This document shows positions 52,929-62,852 of a stretch of DNA of 64,000 nt, in pieces. Within the stretch, counting starts at the first letter, position 1, and each line of letters starts with the position of its first letter. This stretch comes from Pseudomonas pseudonitroreducens. Its GTDB lineage: Bacteria; Pseudomonadota; Gammaproteobacteria; Pseudomonadales; Pseudomonadaceae. A model generated the notes under the pieces. It worked only from the letters and a program-made list of their open reading frames with translations, made no database searches and was not told where the DNA came from. Location: positions 184,806 through 248,805 of the forward strand of contig NZ_BQHJ01000012.1 of the NCBI RefSeq assembly GCF_021603645.1, in the 5' to 3' direction. A program made the position numbers and the translations under genes.

Positions 52929-54319
52929 CGTTTCCCTGTTATCCAAAATACAGAGCTTCAGGGGTCGAGTGGTTAGACCAAGTGCCTGACCATTGGAGTA
53001 GTGTTCCCATTAAGTACATGGCGCTTGAGCGAAATTCATTGTTCTTAGATGGTGACTGGATTGAGAGCAAGGATATTTCGTCAGATGGGATTCGCTACAT
53101 AACAACAGGGAATGTCGGCGAGGGTGCGTATAAAGAGCAAGGTGCTGGATTTATTTCCGAAGAAACTTTCCATGCCCTCAGATGTACAGAGGTTTACGAG
53201 GGTGACGTTCTGGTCTCTCGTTTAAACAACCCTATTGGGCGGGCCTGCGTGGTTCCAAACCTCGGTGGGAGAGTGGTCACCTCTGTTGATAATGTTATTT
53301 TTAGGCCGGACTTAAAGTTTTATAAGAAATTCATCGTTTATCTGTTTAGCAGTGAAGAGTATTTTAAGCACACGAGTAACCTTGCTCGTGGGGCCACAAT
53401 GCAACGTATTAGTCGCGGGCTTCTAGGTAATATTCGAGTTGTTACGCCTTCGCTTGAAGAACAAACCCAAATCGCCCGCTTCCTCGACCACGAAACCGCC
53501 CGCATCGACGCGCTGATCGAAGAGCAGCAGCGCCTGATCGAACTGCTCAAGGAAAAGCGCCAGGCCGTCATCTCTCACGCCGTCACCAAAGGCCTCGACC
53601 CGACGGTGCCGATGAAAGACTCCGGCGTGGAGTGGCTGGGTGAGGTGCCGGCGCATTGGGAGGTCAGATCAATCTCATCGATAAGCAAAAAAATTACCAA
53701 CGGGTATGTAGGGCCTACACGTGACATATTGGTCGATGAGCCAGGTGTTCGTTACTTACAGTCGCTACACATAAAGTCTAATAAGATAAAATTTGAAGTG
53801 CCGTATTTCGTGTCAGAGCAATGGAGCGCTGAGCATGCAAAATCAATCCTTGCTTCCGGCGATGTGCTAATTGTTCAAACTGGTGATATTGGGCAGGTCG
53901 CCGTTGTTACAGAAGAGCACGCTGGATGTAATTGTCATGCGCTGATTATTGTCTCGCCTGTCCGTGAGGTTGTTTTAGGCGAGTGGGTGTCATGGGTTCT
54001 AAATTCAACTTATGGATATCACAGCTTGCTTTCTATTCAAACGGGCGCGATGCACCCGCATTTGAACTGCGGCAATGTGAAATTTTTGAATCTCCCTATT
54101 CCCCCTCTTGAGGAGCAGGCTCGCATAGTCTCTTTCATTGAAAGTGGTGAGTTAGAGATGGACTCGCTAATGTCCGAGACCAAACGAAGCTTACTCTTGC
54201 TCCAAGAGCGCCGCACCGCCCTAATCTCCGCTGCCGTCACCGGCAAAATCGACGTACGCGGCTGGCAACCACCGGCCAGTACCCAAGCCCCCGAACCAGC
54301 AGTAGCAGAGGCCGACTAA
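52925..54319 (+). CDS. hsdS: Type I restriction-modification specificity subunit
   Basis: The 464-residue HsdS has two target-recognition domains, each opened by SGVEWL..VP.HW (residues about 13-25 and 234-247) and closed by a coiled-coil spacer ([20 protein letters not shown] and [20 protein letters not shown]). The recognition domains are clearly AT-richer than the GC-rich central spacer, as in genes that swap recognition halves. It overlaps hsdM and abuts hsdR. Confidence 0.92.
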   Translation: MTFPCYPKYRASGVEWLDQVPDHWSSVPIKYMALERNSLFLDGDWIESKDISSDGIRYITTGNVGEGAYKEQGAGFISEETFHALRCTEVYEGDVLVSRLNNPIGRACVVPNLGGRVVTSVDNVIFRPDLKFYKKFIVYLFSSEEYFKHTSNLARGATMQRISRGLLGNIRVVTPSLEEQTQIARFLDHETARIDALIEEQQRLIELLKEKRQAVISHAVTKGLDPTVPMKDSGVEWLGEVPAHWEVRSISSISKKITNGYVGPTRDILVDEPGVRYLQSLHIKSNKIKFEVPYFVSEQWSAEHAKSILASGDVLIVQTGDIGQVAVVTEEHAGCNCHALIIVSPVREVVLGEWVSWVLNSTYGYHSLLSIQTGAMHPHLNCGNVKFLNLPIPPLEEQARIVSFIESGELEMDSLMSETKRSLLLLQERRTALISAAVTGKIDVRGWQPPASTQAPEPAVAEAD

Positions 54320-57300
54320 ATGGCGGACAGCAAGGAAGCCCAGTTCCAGCAGGACATCATCACCGCCATGGTCGCCCAGGGCTGGCTGACCGGCCCGGCC
54401 AGTGGCTATGACCGCCGCACGGCGCTGTATACCGAGGACTTTCTCGGTTACTTCAAGGACGCCTGGCCCGAGCGTTGGGACAAGTTCGCCAAAGCCAACC
54501 CGAACAACCCTGAAAGCGTGCTGGTGCAGAAGCTGGTGCGCGAGCTGGAGCAGGACGGCACCCTGGATGTGCTGCGCCATGGCTTCAAGCTGCCGGGGGT
54601 GAAGATCGAGGCATGCAGCTTCAAGCCCGACCACGGCATGAATCCGGACACCCTCAAGCGCTACCAGTGCAACCGCCTGCGCGTGGTGCAGGAGGTGTCG
54701 TACTCCCCCCACTGCCGTGAAGGGGAATACAACCCGCGTCTGGATCTGGTGCTGTTCGTCAACGGCATCCCCGTCGCCACGCTGGAGCTGAAAAGCGAGT
54801 TCAAGCAGAGCGTGGAAAATGCCAAGCGCCAGTATCGCTACGACCGCCCGGTGAAAGACCCGCTGACGCGCAAGCCCGAGCCGCTGCTGACCTTCAAGCG
54901 CGGCGCGTTGGTGCACTTTGCCGTCAGCCAGGATGAGGTGGCGATGACCACCCAACTGGCCGGCAAGGAAACCTTCTTCCTGCCGTTCAACCTCGGCAGC
55001 CTCGACGGCGGTGCCGGCAACCCGCCCGCGCCGGATGACAGCCAGTACGCCACCGGCTACCTGTGGCAGCGCCTGTTCCAGCCGGATGCCTGGCTCAAGG
55101 TGCTGGGCCGCTTCCTGCACCTGCAGAAGAGCGTGAAGGAAGATGCAGACGGCAAGCGCGTGACCAAGGAGACCCTGATCTTCCCGCGCTACCACCAGTG
55201 GGAAGTGGTCAACAGGCTGATCGAGACCACCCGCAATGAGGGGCCGGGCAAGCGTTACCTGATCCAGCACAGCGCCGGCTCGGGTAAGTCCAACTCGATT
55301 GCCTGGACGGCACACCAGCTGGCCTCGCTCTACGATGCCGAAGGCCAGCGCCTGTTCAACTCGGTGATCGTGATTACCGACCGCACCGTGCTGGACAAGC
55401 AGCTGCAGGACACCATCTACCAGTTCGAGCACGCCCAGGGCGTGGTCAAGTGCATCACCCGCGATATCGGCAGCCAGAGCAAGTCCGAGCAACTCGCCGA
55501 GGCGCTGGCCGAGCAGACGCGCATCATCATCGTCACCATCCAGACCTTCCCGGCGCTGTTCGATGCGCTGGACAAGTACCCCAAGCTGGCCAGCGGGCAC
55601 TATGCGGTGATTGCCGACGAGGCGCACTCCTCGCAAACCGGCTCATCGGCCAGCAAGCTCAAGCAGATTCTCGGCAGCGATGCCGTCTTGGGCAAAGAAG
55701 GGGACGCGGAAGAAATCAGCGCCGAAGAGTTGCTGGATGCCGCCGTGGCCGCCCGTGCGCCCAACGAGCGCATCAGCTACTACGCCTTTACCGCCACGCC
55801 CAAGGCCAAGACCCTGGAGCTGTTCGGTCGCGTTCCCGACCCAACATTGCCGGCGAGCGCCGACAACAAGCCCGAGGCGTTCCACCTGTACTCCATGCGC
55901 CAGGCCATCGAGGAAGGTTTCATCCTCGATGTGCTGCAGAACTACACCACCTACAGCACCGCCTGGAAGATCGCCCACCCGGACGGCGACGACGAGGAAG
56001 TGGACTCGAAGAAGGCGCGCATGAAGCTGGCGCGCTGGGTGCGCCTGCATCCGTACAACATCAACCAGAAGGTGGAGGTGATCGTCGGACACTTCCGCGC
56101 CAATATCCGCCACCTGCTGGGCGGCCAGGCCAAGGCCATGGTGGTCACCAGCAGCCGGCAGGAAGCCGTGCGCTACCAGTTGGCAGTGCAGGCCTATGTG
56201 AAGCAGATGGGCTACACCGATGTGCACCCGCTGGTGGCCTTCTCCGGCAGTGTGCTGCCGGATGGGGTGATTCCCGAAGAGGTGACGGAAAGCAGCAGCC
56301 TGCTCAACCCCGGCTTGAACGGGCGTGATCTGGCTGAGGCCTTCGACACCCAGGACTTCAACGTGATGATCGCCGCCAACAAGTACCAGACCGGCTTCGA
56401 TCAGCCCAAGCTCTGCGCCATGTACGTGGACAAGAAGCTGCAAGGCGTGGACTGCGTGCAAACCCTGTCGCGCCTGAACCGTACCTTCGGCGACAGCAAG
56501 CCGACCTTCATCCTCGACTTCTTCAACGATCCTCAGGACATTCTCGACGCCTTTCTGCCGTACTACACCAAGGCCGAGCTGACTGATGTGACCGACCCGC
56601 AGCTGATCTATGACCTGCAGAAGAAGCTGGATGCCGAGGGCATTTACCACTGGGAGGAAGTGGCGGCATTCGCGCTGGCTTTCTTCGACCCCAAGGCCGC
56701 CGCCAGCAAGCTCAGTTACTACTGCGCGCCGGCCAAGGAGCGCTTCGCCAAGCGCTACAAGCTGGCCCAGGAATCACGCCAGCACGCGCTGGACTTCAAG
56801 CGTACCGCCGAGCAGAACGGCGACAGCGCCGGCGTGAAAAAGGCCGAAGCAGCCGTGAAGGAAGCCGGCGAGCAGGTGGATCAGCTCGACCTGTTCAAGA
56901 AGAACCTGCAGAGCTTCGTGCGCCTGTACGAGTTCCTCTCGCAGATTATTCCGTATGAGGATCGTGAGCTGGAGCAGCTGTGCGTGTATGCCAAGCACCT
57001 GCACCCGCTGCTGCGTGTGGATCGCCTCGATCAGGAAGACGTGGACGTGGGCGAACTGCAACTGACCCACTACCGCCTGACCAAGCGCGCCGAGCACCAG
57101 CTGCGCTTGAGCGAGGAACAAGGCGACTACGGCCTCAAACCGCCTACAGGACTGGGCAGCGGCAAACCCCATGACCCGGAGAAGAAGCGGCTATCGGAAA
57201 TCATCGAGGCGCTGAACGATATCTTCGGTGCCGAGGTGAGCGATGAGGATCAGCTGCAGTTCCTCACCGGCATCGCCAATCGCATCAGTCGTCAGGAGGA

Positions 57301-57523
57301 TGTGATGGCCCAGGTCAACAACCACTCGGTCGAACAGGTGATGCATGGCCTGTTCCCCAAGCGCGTACTGGACACCGTGCTGGATGCCATGACCGACAAC
57401 GAAAAGATGTCGTTGGAAGTGCTGGATAACGAGACCAAGAGCCGGGCGTTTGCGTTGGTGATTTTGAAGATGCTGACGGCGGCTGGAGGTTTGGGGCAAG
57501 GTATCAGCGGCGCTGCTGTCTGA
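54320..57523 (+). CDS. hsdR: Type I restriction endonuclease subunit
   Basis: The 1067-residue motor endonuclease has an N-terminal PD-(D/E)xK nuclease (LDLVLFVNGIPVATLELKSE), a translocase with Walker A GSGKS (about 320-324), DEAH at 433-436 (IADEAHSSQ), ATPKAK as motif III, and NKYQTGFDQPKL as motif V. It cleaves unmodified DNA away from the site. It starts on the base after the hsdS stop. All motifs are intact, so the system should be active. Confidence 0.93.
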   Translation: MADSKEAQFQQDIITAMVAQGWLTGPASGYDRRTALYTEDFLGYFKDAWPERWDKFAKANPNNPESVLVQKLVRELEQDGTLDVLRHGFKLPGVKIEACSFKPDHGMNPDTLKRYQCNRLRVVQEVSYSPHCREGEYNPRLDLVLFVNGIPVATLELKSEFKQSVENAKRQYRYDRPVKDPLTRKPEPLLTFKRGALVHFAVSQDEVAMTTQLAGKETFFLPFNLGSLDGGAGNPPAPDDSQYATGYLWQRLFQPDAWLKVLGRFLHLQKSVKEDADGKRVTKETLIFPRYHQWEVVNRLIETTRNEGPGKRYLIQHSAGSGKSNSIAWTAHQLASLYDAEGQRLFNSVIVITDRTVLDKQLQDTIYQFEHAQGVVKCITRDIGSQSKSEQLAEALAEQTRIIIVTIQTFPALFDALDKYPKLASGHYAVIADEAHSSQTGSSASKLKQILGSDAVLGKEGDAEEISAEELLDAAVAARAPNERISYYAFTATPKAKTLELFGRVPDPTLPASADNKPEAFHLYSMRQAIEEGFILDVLQNYTTYSTAWKIAHPDGDDEEVDSKKARMKLARWVRLHPYNINQKVEVIVGHFRANIRHLLGGQAKAMVVTSSRQEAVRYQLAVQAYVKQMGYTDVHPLVAFSGSVLPDGVIPEEVTESSSLLNPGLNGRDLAEAFDTQDFNVMIAANKYQTGFDQPKLCAMYVDKKLQGVDCVQTLSRLNRTFGDSKPTFILDFFNDPQDILDAFLPYYTKAELTDVTDPQLIYDLQKKLDAEGIYHWEEVAAFALAFFDPKAAASKLSYYCAPAKERFAKRYKLAQESRQHALDFKRTAEQNGDSAGVKKAEAAVKEAGEQVDQLDLFKKNLQSFVRLYEFLSQIIPYEDRELEQLCVYAKHLHPLLRVDRLDQEDVDVGELQLTHYRLTKRAEHQLRLSEEQGDYGLKPPTGLGSGKPHDPEKKRLSEIIEALNDIFGAEVSDEDQLQFLTGIANRISRQEDVMAQVNNHSVEQVMHGLFPKRVLDTVLDAMTDNEKMSLEVLDNETKSRAFALVILKMLTAAGGLGQGISGAAV

Positions 57524-57554
57524 CCTTCTTGAGCGCTGGTATTACTTGCTCTGG

Positions 57555-57776
57555 TTAGATTTCAGACGGCTTTGGCAGAAGGCTTGAAGGATCGCAGGCG
57601 AGTTCGCCTGCGATGCGGTAGAGCTTCTCGACGGTGATGTTGACCTCGCCACGCTCGATCCGGCCTACATAGCTGCGGTCGAGACTGCACGCCAGCGCCA
57701 GTGCATCCTGGGAAATCCGGCAGGCCTTCCTCTGCATTCGGATGCGTTCCCCTAACGCCTTCGCCAACTTATCCAT
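57555..57776 (-). CDS. XRE-family regulator (C-protein-like)
   Basis: The 73-residue Cro/C1-type HTH (IRMQRKACRISQDALALACS, LDRSYVGRIERGEVN) is typical of small restriction-modification control proteins. It converges on hsdR and is divergent from the winged-helix/helicase pair, across a 101-bp gap holding a perfect palindrome on a -10 element. It probably represses that promoter and itself. Confidence 0.82.
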   Translation of the reverse strand: MDKLAKALGERIRMQRKACRISQDALALACSLDRSYVGRIERGEVNITVEKLYRIAGELACDPSSLLPKPSEI

Positions 57777-57815
57777 GACCGTCTCAATTCAACTTGAGGC
57801 GGCAATATCGTGCGT

Positions 57816-57847
57816 TTGCGGACGTACAAGCCACGGATTATAATCCG
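57816..57847 (+). promoter_or_regulatory. Promoter with overlapping palindromic operator
   Basis: TTGCGG (57816-57821) lies 17 bases before a perfect TATAAT (57839-57844). The -10 is embedded in the perfect 14-bp palindrome CGGATTATAATCCG (57834-57847). The start codon of the 196-residue gene is 31 bp downstream. An operator on the -10 next to a divergent XRE gene indicates repression by that protein. Confidence 0.7.
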
Positions 57848-57877
57848 CATTTTCGCGCTATTTCTTCTGGTGCCTCA

Positions 57878-58468
57878 ATGAAATCGGCCTCGTATATCTT
57901 CGACAGGCGTCTGTATGAGCTGCTTCAGGAGCCTGGGCGTACATCGTTTACGACCCGCGAACTGCGCGATGCCTATGCCGCTCGCTTGAGTGGCACACAA
58001 TTCCGTATCGCCGATGTGCGCCGCTATGTGTATGAGCAGATTCGCCGATTAGTGCGCGCGGGCTGGGTTTCACCGGACGAGGACCGCCGTGTTCGAGGGC
58101 AGGTTTACCACCTGCAGCCGATTCCGACACATCTGCAACTCGAACTGATAGACAACGGTTTTGAGAACAGCCTGATGGCCGCCGGAATGCCCGAGCCAGG
58201 CACAGCGGTACGCGATGCGGAAGCTTTGCCGCTTGAGTCGTCAGCCAATACGGATTTGCAGTTGGAAGCGCTCCACAAGGAAATCCGCTTGGACTTTCTC
58301 ACTTCAATGGGCGAAGCGGAGCGATTCAAGCTGCTTCTGGACGAGATGCCGCATTTGCGGGACAAGCTTGAAGGCGATTATCTGGAGGCCAGGGATCGCA
58401 GTTCTCGCCTACTGGGGCATCTGCGCGCCATAGAAAAGACCCTCAAAACGCTCGCTGCGCCACGATGA
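57878..58468 (+). CDS. Winged-helix / coiled-coil partner of the helicase
   Basis: The 196-residue protein has an N-terminal winged-helix-like domain (TSFTTRELRDAYAARL, VRRYVYEQIRRLVRAGWVS) with a wing-like basic strand, and a C-terminal coiled coil (about 125-193). It overlaps the helicase gene by four bases (ATGA), so the two are made together. No known family is recognised. It may load or target the helicase. Confidence 0.7.
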   Translation: MKSASYIFDRRLYELLQEPGRTSFTTRELRDAYAARLSGTQFRIADVRRYVYEQIRRLVRAGWVSPDEDRRVRGQVYHLQPIPTHLQLELIDNGFENSLMAAGMPEPGTAVRDAEALPLESSANTDLQLEALHKEIRLDFLTSMGEAERFKLLLDEMPHLRDKLEGDYLEARDRSSRLLGHLRAIEKTLKTLAAPR

Positions 58469-59865
58469 GCAGCTCGCTACGGAGCTGGCAGAACAGCTGC
58501 ATCACTCGGGCGTTGGAGCACTTCACCGTCACGCCGCACTTCTTCTGCCAGGCAACGCCGGGAGCTGGAAAGACGCGCATGGCTGCAGAACTGGCCATCC
58601 GACTGCTTGAGCAGGACAGAATTGATTTGGTGCTGTGCTTTGCGCCGTCCTGCCAGGTCGTGGAGGGTTTTCGTTCGACCTTTGCGGCTGTGCTAGGCAG
58701 GCGTCTCGACGGCCAGATAGGTGCCGTAGGCGCGGCTTATACCTATCAGGCTATGGAATACCGTGATGAGGGATTCTGGCAGCTGCTTGATGACTACCGG
58801 GTGTTCGTGGTCTTCGATGAGATCCACCATTGCGCCGGCCACGATCCGCTGCTCAGCAATGCCTGGGGGCAGCAGATACTGCATCGGATACAGGACCGGG
58901 CTGCCTTCACGTTGGCCCTGTCTGGCACGCCCTGGCGTTCGGACGACAAGGCCATCGCATTGGCTCGCTACTCTTCGCCCGAAGGGCATTTGATCTGTGA
59001 TTACCGTTATGGCTTGAAAGATGCCATTGCCGACGACGTGTGCCGATCACCTCGCATTGTGTTGCTCGACAATCAGAAGGTGAAACTTACGGAAGAGCTT
59101 GGCGCGGATAGCTCCGTGAGGCTGTTTCCCAGCATCGCCAAGCTTTTAGGGGAGTCACCTGTCACCTATGAGGAACTTCTGCGTCATGACGAGGTGATCA
59201 ATCCAATCCTCGATCTTGGCTGCAGCAAGCTGAACGAGCTACGCCAGATCAAACCTGATGCCGCTGGTTTGGTGGTGGCCACAGACATCGAACACGCCCA
59301 GCAAGTTGTACTGGCTCTGGAAGCAATGGGTGAAGAGTGCCGCATCGTGACCAACAAAACCCCGGATGCGCAGCAGGTGATCAACGCATTCCGGAGCAGC
59401 GCCTGCCGCTGGATTGTGGCCGTCGGAATGATCAGCGAAGGCACCGACATTCCCCGCCTGCAAGTGTGCTGCTACCTCAGCAGAATCCGTACCGAGCTGC
59501 ATTACAGGCAAGTGCTGGGGCGGGTGCTTCGGCGAACAGGCGAATCCGATGATCAGGCCTGGCTGTTTATGCTGGCTGAGCCGACGCTGCAGAGCTTTGC
59601 AGAGCGAATTGCGGATGATCTGCCGGATGACTTGGCAGTGCTGAACGAGGTGCAGATGCCAGCGTCCACTTCAGGTTCAAAGGCCGGCTTGATTGGAGCT
59701 GCCGGTAATATCGATGGCCTGGATGACAGTATGAAAATTGGAGTTGAGCAGGTTATTGGAGCTGATACCGCGAACATCGTCTCGCTTGGAGGGGGCGCAG
59801 CTGGGCCAAGCTATCAGGTGAGTTTTTCCCAGCATTACAGGCAGCAATTGCTAGCTTGTTTTTAG
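58465..59865 (+). CDS. SF2 DEAD/DEAH-type helicase
   Basis: The 466-residue helicase has Walker A TPGAGKT (31-37), DEIHH at 118-122, SGTPWRSD as motif III, EGTDIPRLQ as motif V and QVLGRVLRR as motif VI. It resembles phage- and defence-island helicases of the COG1061 group. It forms a module with the overlapping winged-helix gene and the divergent XRE regulator, right after a type I restriction system. A defence role is inferred from context. Confidence 0.82.
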   Translation: MSSSLRSWQNSCITRALEHFTVTPHFFCQATPGAGKTRMAAELAIRLLEQDRIDLVLCFAPSCQVVEGFRSTFAAVLGRRLDGQIGAVGAAYTYQAMEYRDEGFWQLLDDYRVFVVFDEIHHCAGHDPLLSNAWGQQILHRIQDRAAFTLALSGTPWRSDDKAIALARYSSPEGHLICDYRYGLKDAIADDVCRSPRIVLLDNQKVKLTEELGADSSVRLFPSIAKLLGESPVTYEELLRHDEVINPILDLGCSKLNELRQIKPDAAGLVVATDIEHAQQVVLALEAMGEECRIVTNKTPDAQQVINAFRSSACRWIVAVGMISEGTDIPRLQVCCYLSRIRTELHYRQVLGRVLRRTGESDDQAWLFMLAEPTLQSFAERIADDLPDDLAVLNEVQMPASTSGSKAGLIGAAGNIDGLDDSMKIGVEQVIGADTANIVSLGGGAAGPSYQVSFSQHYRQQLLACF

Positions 59866-60019
59866 TGCTGTGACACCATTACTCAAATGGAGTGGCGTCC
59901 GCTGTCGAAGGCGGACGGCTCGACCGCCGTAACGGTTAACAGACTGCTCGGAAGATGGGCATAGGGCTCAAGACACGGATTCCGATTGACGTGGTTGATT
60001 AAATCAGGAGATAGCCGCA

Positions 60020-60283
60020 TTGACCCTTCCTCGCGAAAGAACCCGCAGCGTCATCAAGACCGAAGAATTCCTGCGAGAGCTGTCTCGTAATACTGAGCTA
60101 CCCCAGGATATCCGCAGCTATGCGAAAAGCCTGCTCAGACATTACCCGTCGGCCGACCAGATTTACTCACTGGGCCGCCTCGAAGAGTGCCTGGTAGGTG
60201 ATGCGCCAGATGATGTATACCGACGGAGAGTGATCGCCTTACATTGGCCACTGTTCAGCTCGTCATTGGACTTCATCGAGTAG
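60020..60283 (+). CDS. BPSL0761-family small protein
   Basis: The 87-residue protein resembles BPSL0761-family proteins (TLPRERTRSVIKTEEFLREL, LRHYPSADQI near the middle). TTG 60020 follows AGGAG by nine bases. Family function is unknown, though members recur on genomic islands. The AbiEi-like gene starts three bases after its stop. Confidence 0.65.
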   Translation: MTLPRERTRSVIKTEEFLRELSRNTELPQDIRSYAKSLLRHYPSADQIYSLGRLEECLVGDAPDDVYRRRVIALHWPLFSSSLDFIE

Positions 60284-60285
60284 AA

Positions 60286-60900
60286 ATGAACGCCGCAATG
60301 TCCTGCACTGATTCTGCCCAGCCGGTATCCACTCGCATTGCGCAACGGGTCATGCGCCTACCCAAAGGGCAGCCCTTCAGCACAAGGCGTTTTGCGGCAC
60401 TTGGAACGAGAAGCGCCGTATCTAAGGCAATAGCCCGTCTGGTCAGCCGAGGCGAACTTGAGCGGGTGCATCGAGGAGTCTACATGCGCCCGAAATCCAG
60501 TCGATACGTTGCACGGGTTCGCCCAAACGCATGGGAAGTGGTGAGCTTGATTGCCAGACAGAGCCGTCAGGCTCTGCAGATTCATGGTGCCAATGCGGTT
60601 AGAAGGTTTGGACTGAGCACCCAGATGCCACTCATTTCAATCTATTACACAAGCGGGTCCAGCCGATCGCTATTTATAGGGAAAGCTGAAGTCCGGCTGG
60701 TACATGCGGCACCAATGGTCATGCAGCAAGCCGGGACCGAGGTGGGGATGGCTATCAGCGCACTATTTTATCTCGGTAAAGACGGTTCTACCCCGGAATG
60801 CATTGCCGCGATCAAGAAGGTGCTCAGGCCTGAAGACCTAACCACATTAATGGCCTGCAAAATGCCGAAATGGATGCGCATGGCGTTGGAGCTGACATGA
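60286..60900 (+). CDS. DUF6088 / AbiEi-like antitoxin domain protein
   Basis: The 204-residue protein has an N-terminal winged helix (STRIAQRVMRLPKGQPFSTR, SAVSKAIARLVSRGELERVH, RGVYMRP) as in AbiEi antitoxins and DUF6088 proteins, and an alpha/beta C-domain. Such genes usually precede an AbiEii nucleotidyltransferase toxin. Here an ATGA overlap begins only a 17-codon frame (60897-60950), so the toxin appears lost. ATG 60286 is chosen over the upstream 60244. Confidence 0.75.
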   Translation: MNAAMSCTDSAQPVSTRIAQRVMRLPKGQPFSTRRFAALGTRSAVSKAIARLVSRGELERVHRGVYMRPKSSRYVARVRPNAWEVVSLIARQSRQALQIHGANAVRRFGLSTQMPLISIYYTSGSSRSLFIGKAEVRLVHAAPMVMQQAGTEVGMAISALFYLGKDGSTPECIAAIKKVLRPEDLTTLMACKMPKWMRMALELT

Positions 60901-60950
60901 CCTGCTCGAATCAGGTCGACCCGCAGGCGGCACAGCGTAGATGTGTCTGA
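60897..60950 (+). pseudogene. 17-codon stub coupled to the AbiEi-like gene
   Basis: The ATG overlaps the preceding stop (ATGA), the usual coupling for an antitoxin-toxin pair, but the frame ends after 17 codons. It may be the remnant start of a deleted toxin gene. The rest of 60951-61345 shows no convincing gene. Confidence 0.3.
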
Positions 60951-61354
60951 GGGAGCAGTGTCAACGCTACTGAAGCAGTCTATAGCGGATCACCAACCAG
61001 AACCGCCCGACCCTTGTCCGCTTCGCATCCAGTTGGTGGCGACCAGCTCAAAGCCGCAGTTTTATCCTGTAGGTAAATCACCAGATGTCGTTCCAAGCAC
61101 AGACCCATGGATCGCGCGCCAGCAGCTTCATGCTGCTGCCGGTGCATTTTCCATCCACATGCCGGAATTTCATTGACCCAGTTTCGAGCACCAAACGAGT
61201 TGTAGAATTTCGCTTTCAGACTGCTGGGTTGGGTCAGAATAGCGTCGGCACCTGGGTCAAAAATGCATTGGCGGTAACATTTGATGTTTGCGGCAGCACC
61301 GCCTCCTGTTCCGGATTGGCACAGCAAAAGACTTGATTCGAATTCGGAGGAAAC

Positions 61355-61588
61355 ATGGGTATTTCGTATTACCTTGCATGTTTGGAGACCCGGCAATATG
61401 TCTGGGTTGGCAGGCTTGACCCACAGGGGGAGGTGCCGGTGACGGATGTCGAAGGCTCCATCGCCATGTTCGCGCTGGTGAATCGGAACAAACCGTTGAT
61501 CGTCGTGAGCGAAAGCCATCCGATCCTCGAAGAGGGAATGGAGTGGTCGCCGCCGGCAACGCAAGAAACGTGCAGCGGACAACCATGA
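61355..61588 (+). CDS. Small protein of unknown function
   Basis: The 77-residue frame has CGGAGG five bases before the ATG and a globular composition (MGISYYLACLETRQYVWVG, VVSESHPILEEGMEW). No family is recognised. It is a likely real gene within the island cargo. Confidence 0.55.
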   Translation: MGISYYLACLETRQYVWVGRLDPQGEVPVTDVEGSIAMFALVNRNKPLIVVSESHPILEEGMEWSPPATQETCSGQP

Positions 61589-61927
61589 CGAACCAACGCC
61601 AACCGCATCTCCGGACACTCGTCGCGTTACGAGTCATGGCACAGGTCGTCGTTGGACAGCTTTAAGTGTTGGCGCTGATGGAAAATTGACCCAGTCGGAT
61701 TGCGGATTTCTGCATCAGCAGCTGTTGATAAGCATATCAGCGCAGCTGCTTTTGAATCCTCCTTTGGATAGCCCAGTTCAGTTGTCGCAGACCTGCCATA
61801 TCCACCGCTGGCATGGCGCACCAGACCATGCTTGAGCTAACGCAGCGGGGCTGGAGAATTGGCAAAAGGCGCTCCGTTGCGCAGTGCCCTCGGTTACCCT
61901 CTTTAATACGAACACGAGGACTGCCCG

Positions 61928-62209
61928 GTGACAGAGACCGATAAAGACACCATTTGCGATGTATGCGCTACCAATACGAGGGTGCCGGGATACGGCGAGC
62001 AGTTCGGGACGCTCCAGGCGCTCTGGGGCTATGGCGCAGGGCATGATGGCGAACGCTATCGAGTCAATCTATGCGAAAGTTGTTTTTTCGCGGCACTAGC
62101 GTTTTTGAAGCAGGAGCGCCGTACGCAGAATATGTTCAGCGATGAGCAGCCCTGCGAGGATCGCCCATTCGGACTAGTCGCCCGTGATGACTACTTTGGC
62201 GATTCGTAG
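61928..62209 (+). CDS. Small zinc-ribbon-like protein
   Basis: The 93-residue protein starts at GTG 61928 with GAGGA about seven bases upstream. ICDVC (near residues 9-13) and LCESC (near 48-52) form a likely zinc site. No family is named. Confidence 0.55.
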   Translation: MTETDKDTICDVCATNTRVPGYGEQFGTLQALWGYGAGHDGERYRVNLCESCFFAALAFLKQERRTQNMFSDEQPCEDRPFGLVARDDYFGDS

Positions 62210-62316
62210 CCATATCGCAGAGATGAGGTTATTGGCTCGCCAGCATCGAACTCAGGCCATGTCAGTACGACCTCTCGGTACAATGGCGTCACCCGCAATC
62301 GCTCTAGGGATCTCGC

Positions 62317-62589
62317 TTGACTGACGCAAAACTCACTGAAGTCGAGATGCGGCGCGCACTTGGCCTAGACCTCGCGCCTTCGAAATCGAAGCAGCCCATA
62401 CCCAAACAGCACTCTACCTTCACACTCGTTGAATTGAGCGTGCGTAAGAACGGTGGTTCGCCATTCCACTTCGAGCACCGCTCCCGTTCCATCAGTACTC
62501 TCGCTGCCCAACTCGAGGCCGAGAAAGCAGCACGGGAGAAAGGGTATGAGGTCTGGGTCGTGTTGGATATCAGGCAGGTTTCATCATAG
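62317..62589 (+). CDS. Small hypothetical protein
   Basis: The 90-residue frame starts at TTG 62317 after TAGGGA and has coherent beta/helix composition (HSTFTLVELSVRKNGGSPF, then AAQLEAEKAAREKGYEV). No family is recognised. The start is uncertain. Confidence 0.45.
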   Translation: MTDAKLTEVEMRRALGLDLAPSKSKQPIPKQHSTFTLVELSVRKNGGSPFHFEHRSRSISTLAAQLEAEKAAREKGYEVWVVLDIRQVSS

Positions 62590-62852
62590 AGCCGCAAGAG
62601 CCGCCAGACAGTCCAGCCTCGCTGATTGCTCTGGGGCAATGAACGCTTGAGTCAACTAGAGCGAGTCAGTTCGCACTCGGGCAGCTCTTGGCCGGTTGTT
62701 GCCTACCTCGACCGATAGCTGTGGTTCGACTTCGGCCTGTCACGACCGGCAGCATCTGACTCAATGATAGTGGGTGCGTCACGCCCTCCTTAATCCTTGG
62801 TACGCCTGGTAGGTCGCTGTCAGCAACGGCGGCTCCCTCACCTGTTCATGTT

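Noticed and set aside
60980-61618. 212-codon minus-strand frame
   Set aside because: It overlaps the better supported 61355-61588 gene and lacks a ribosome-binding site or family.
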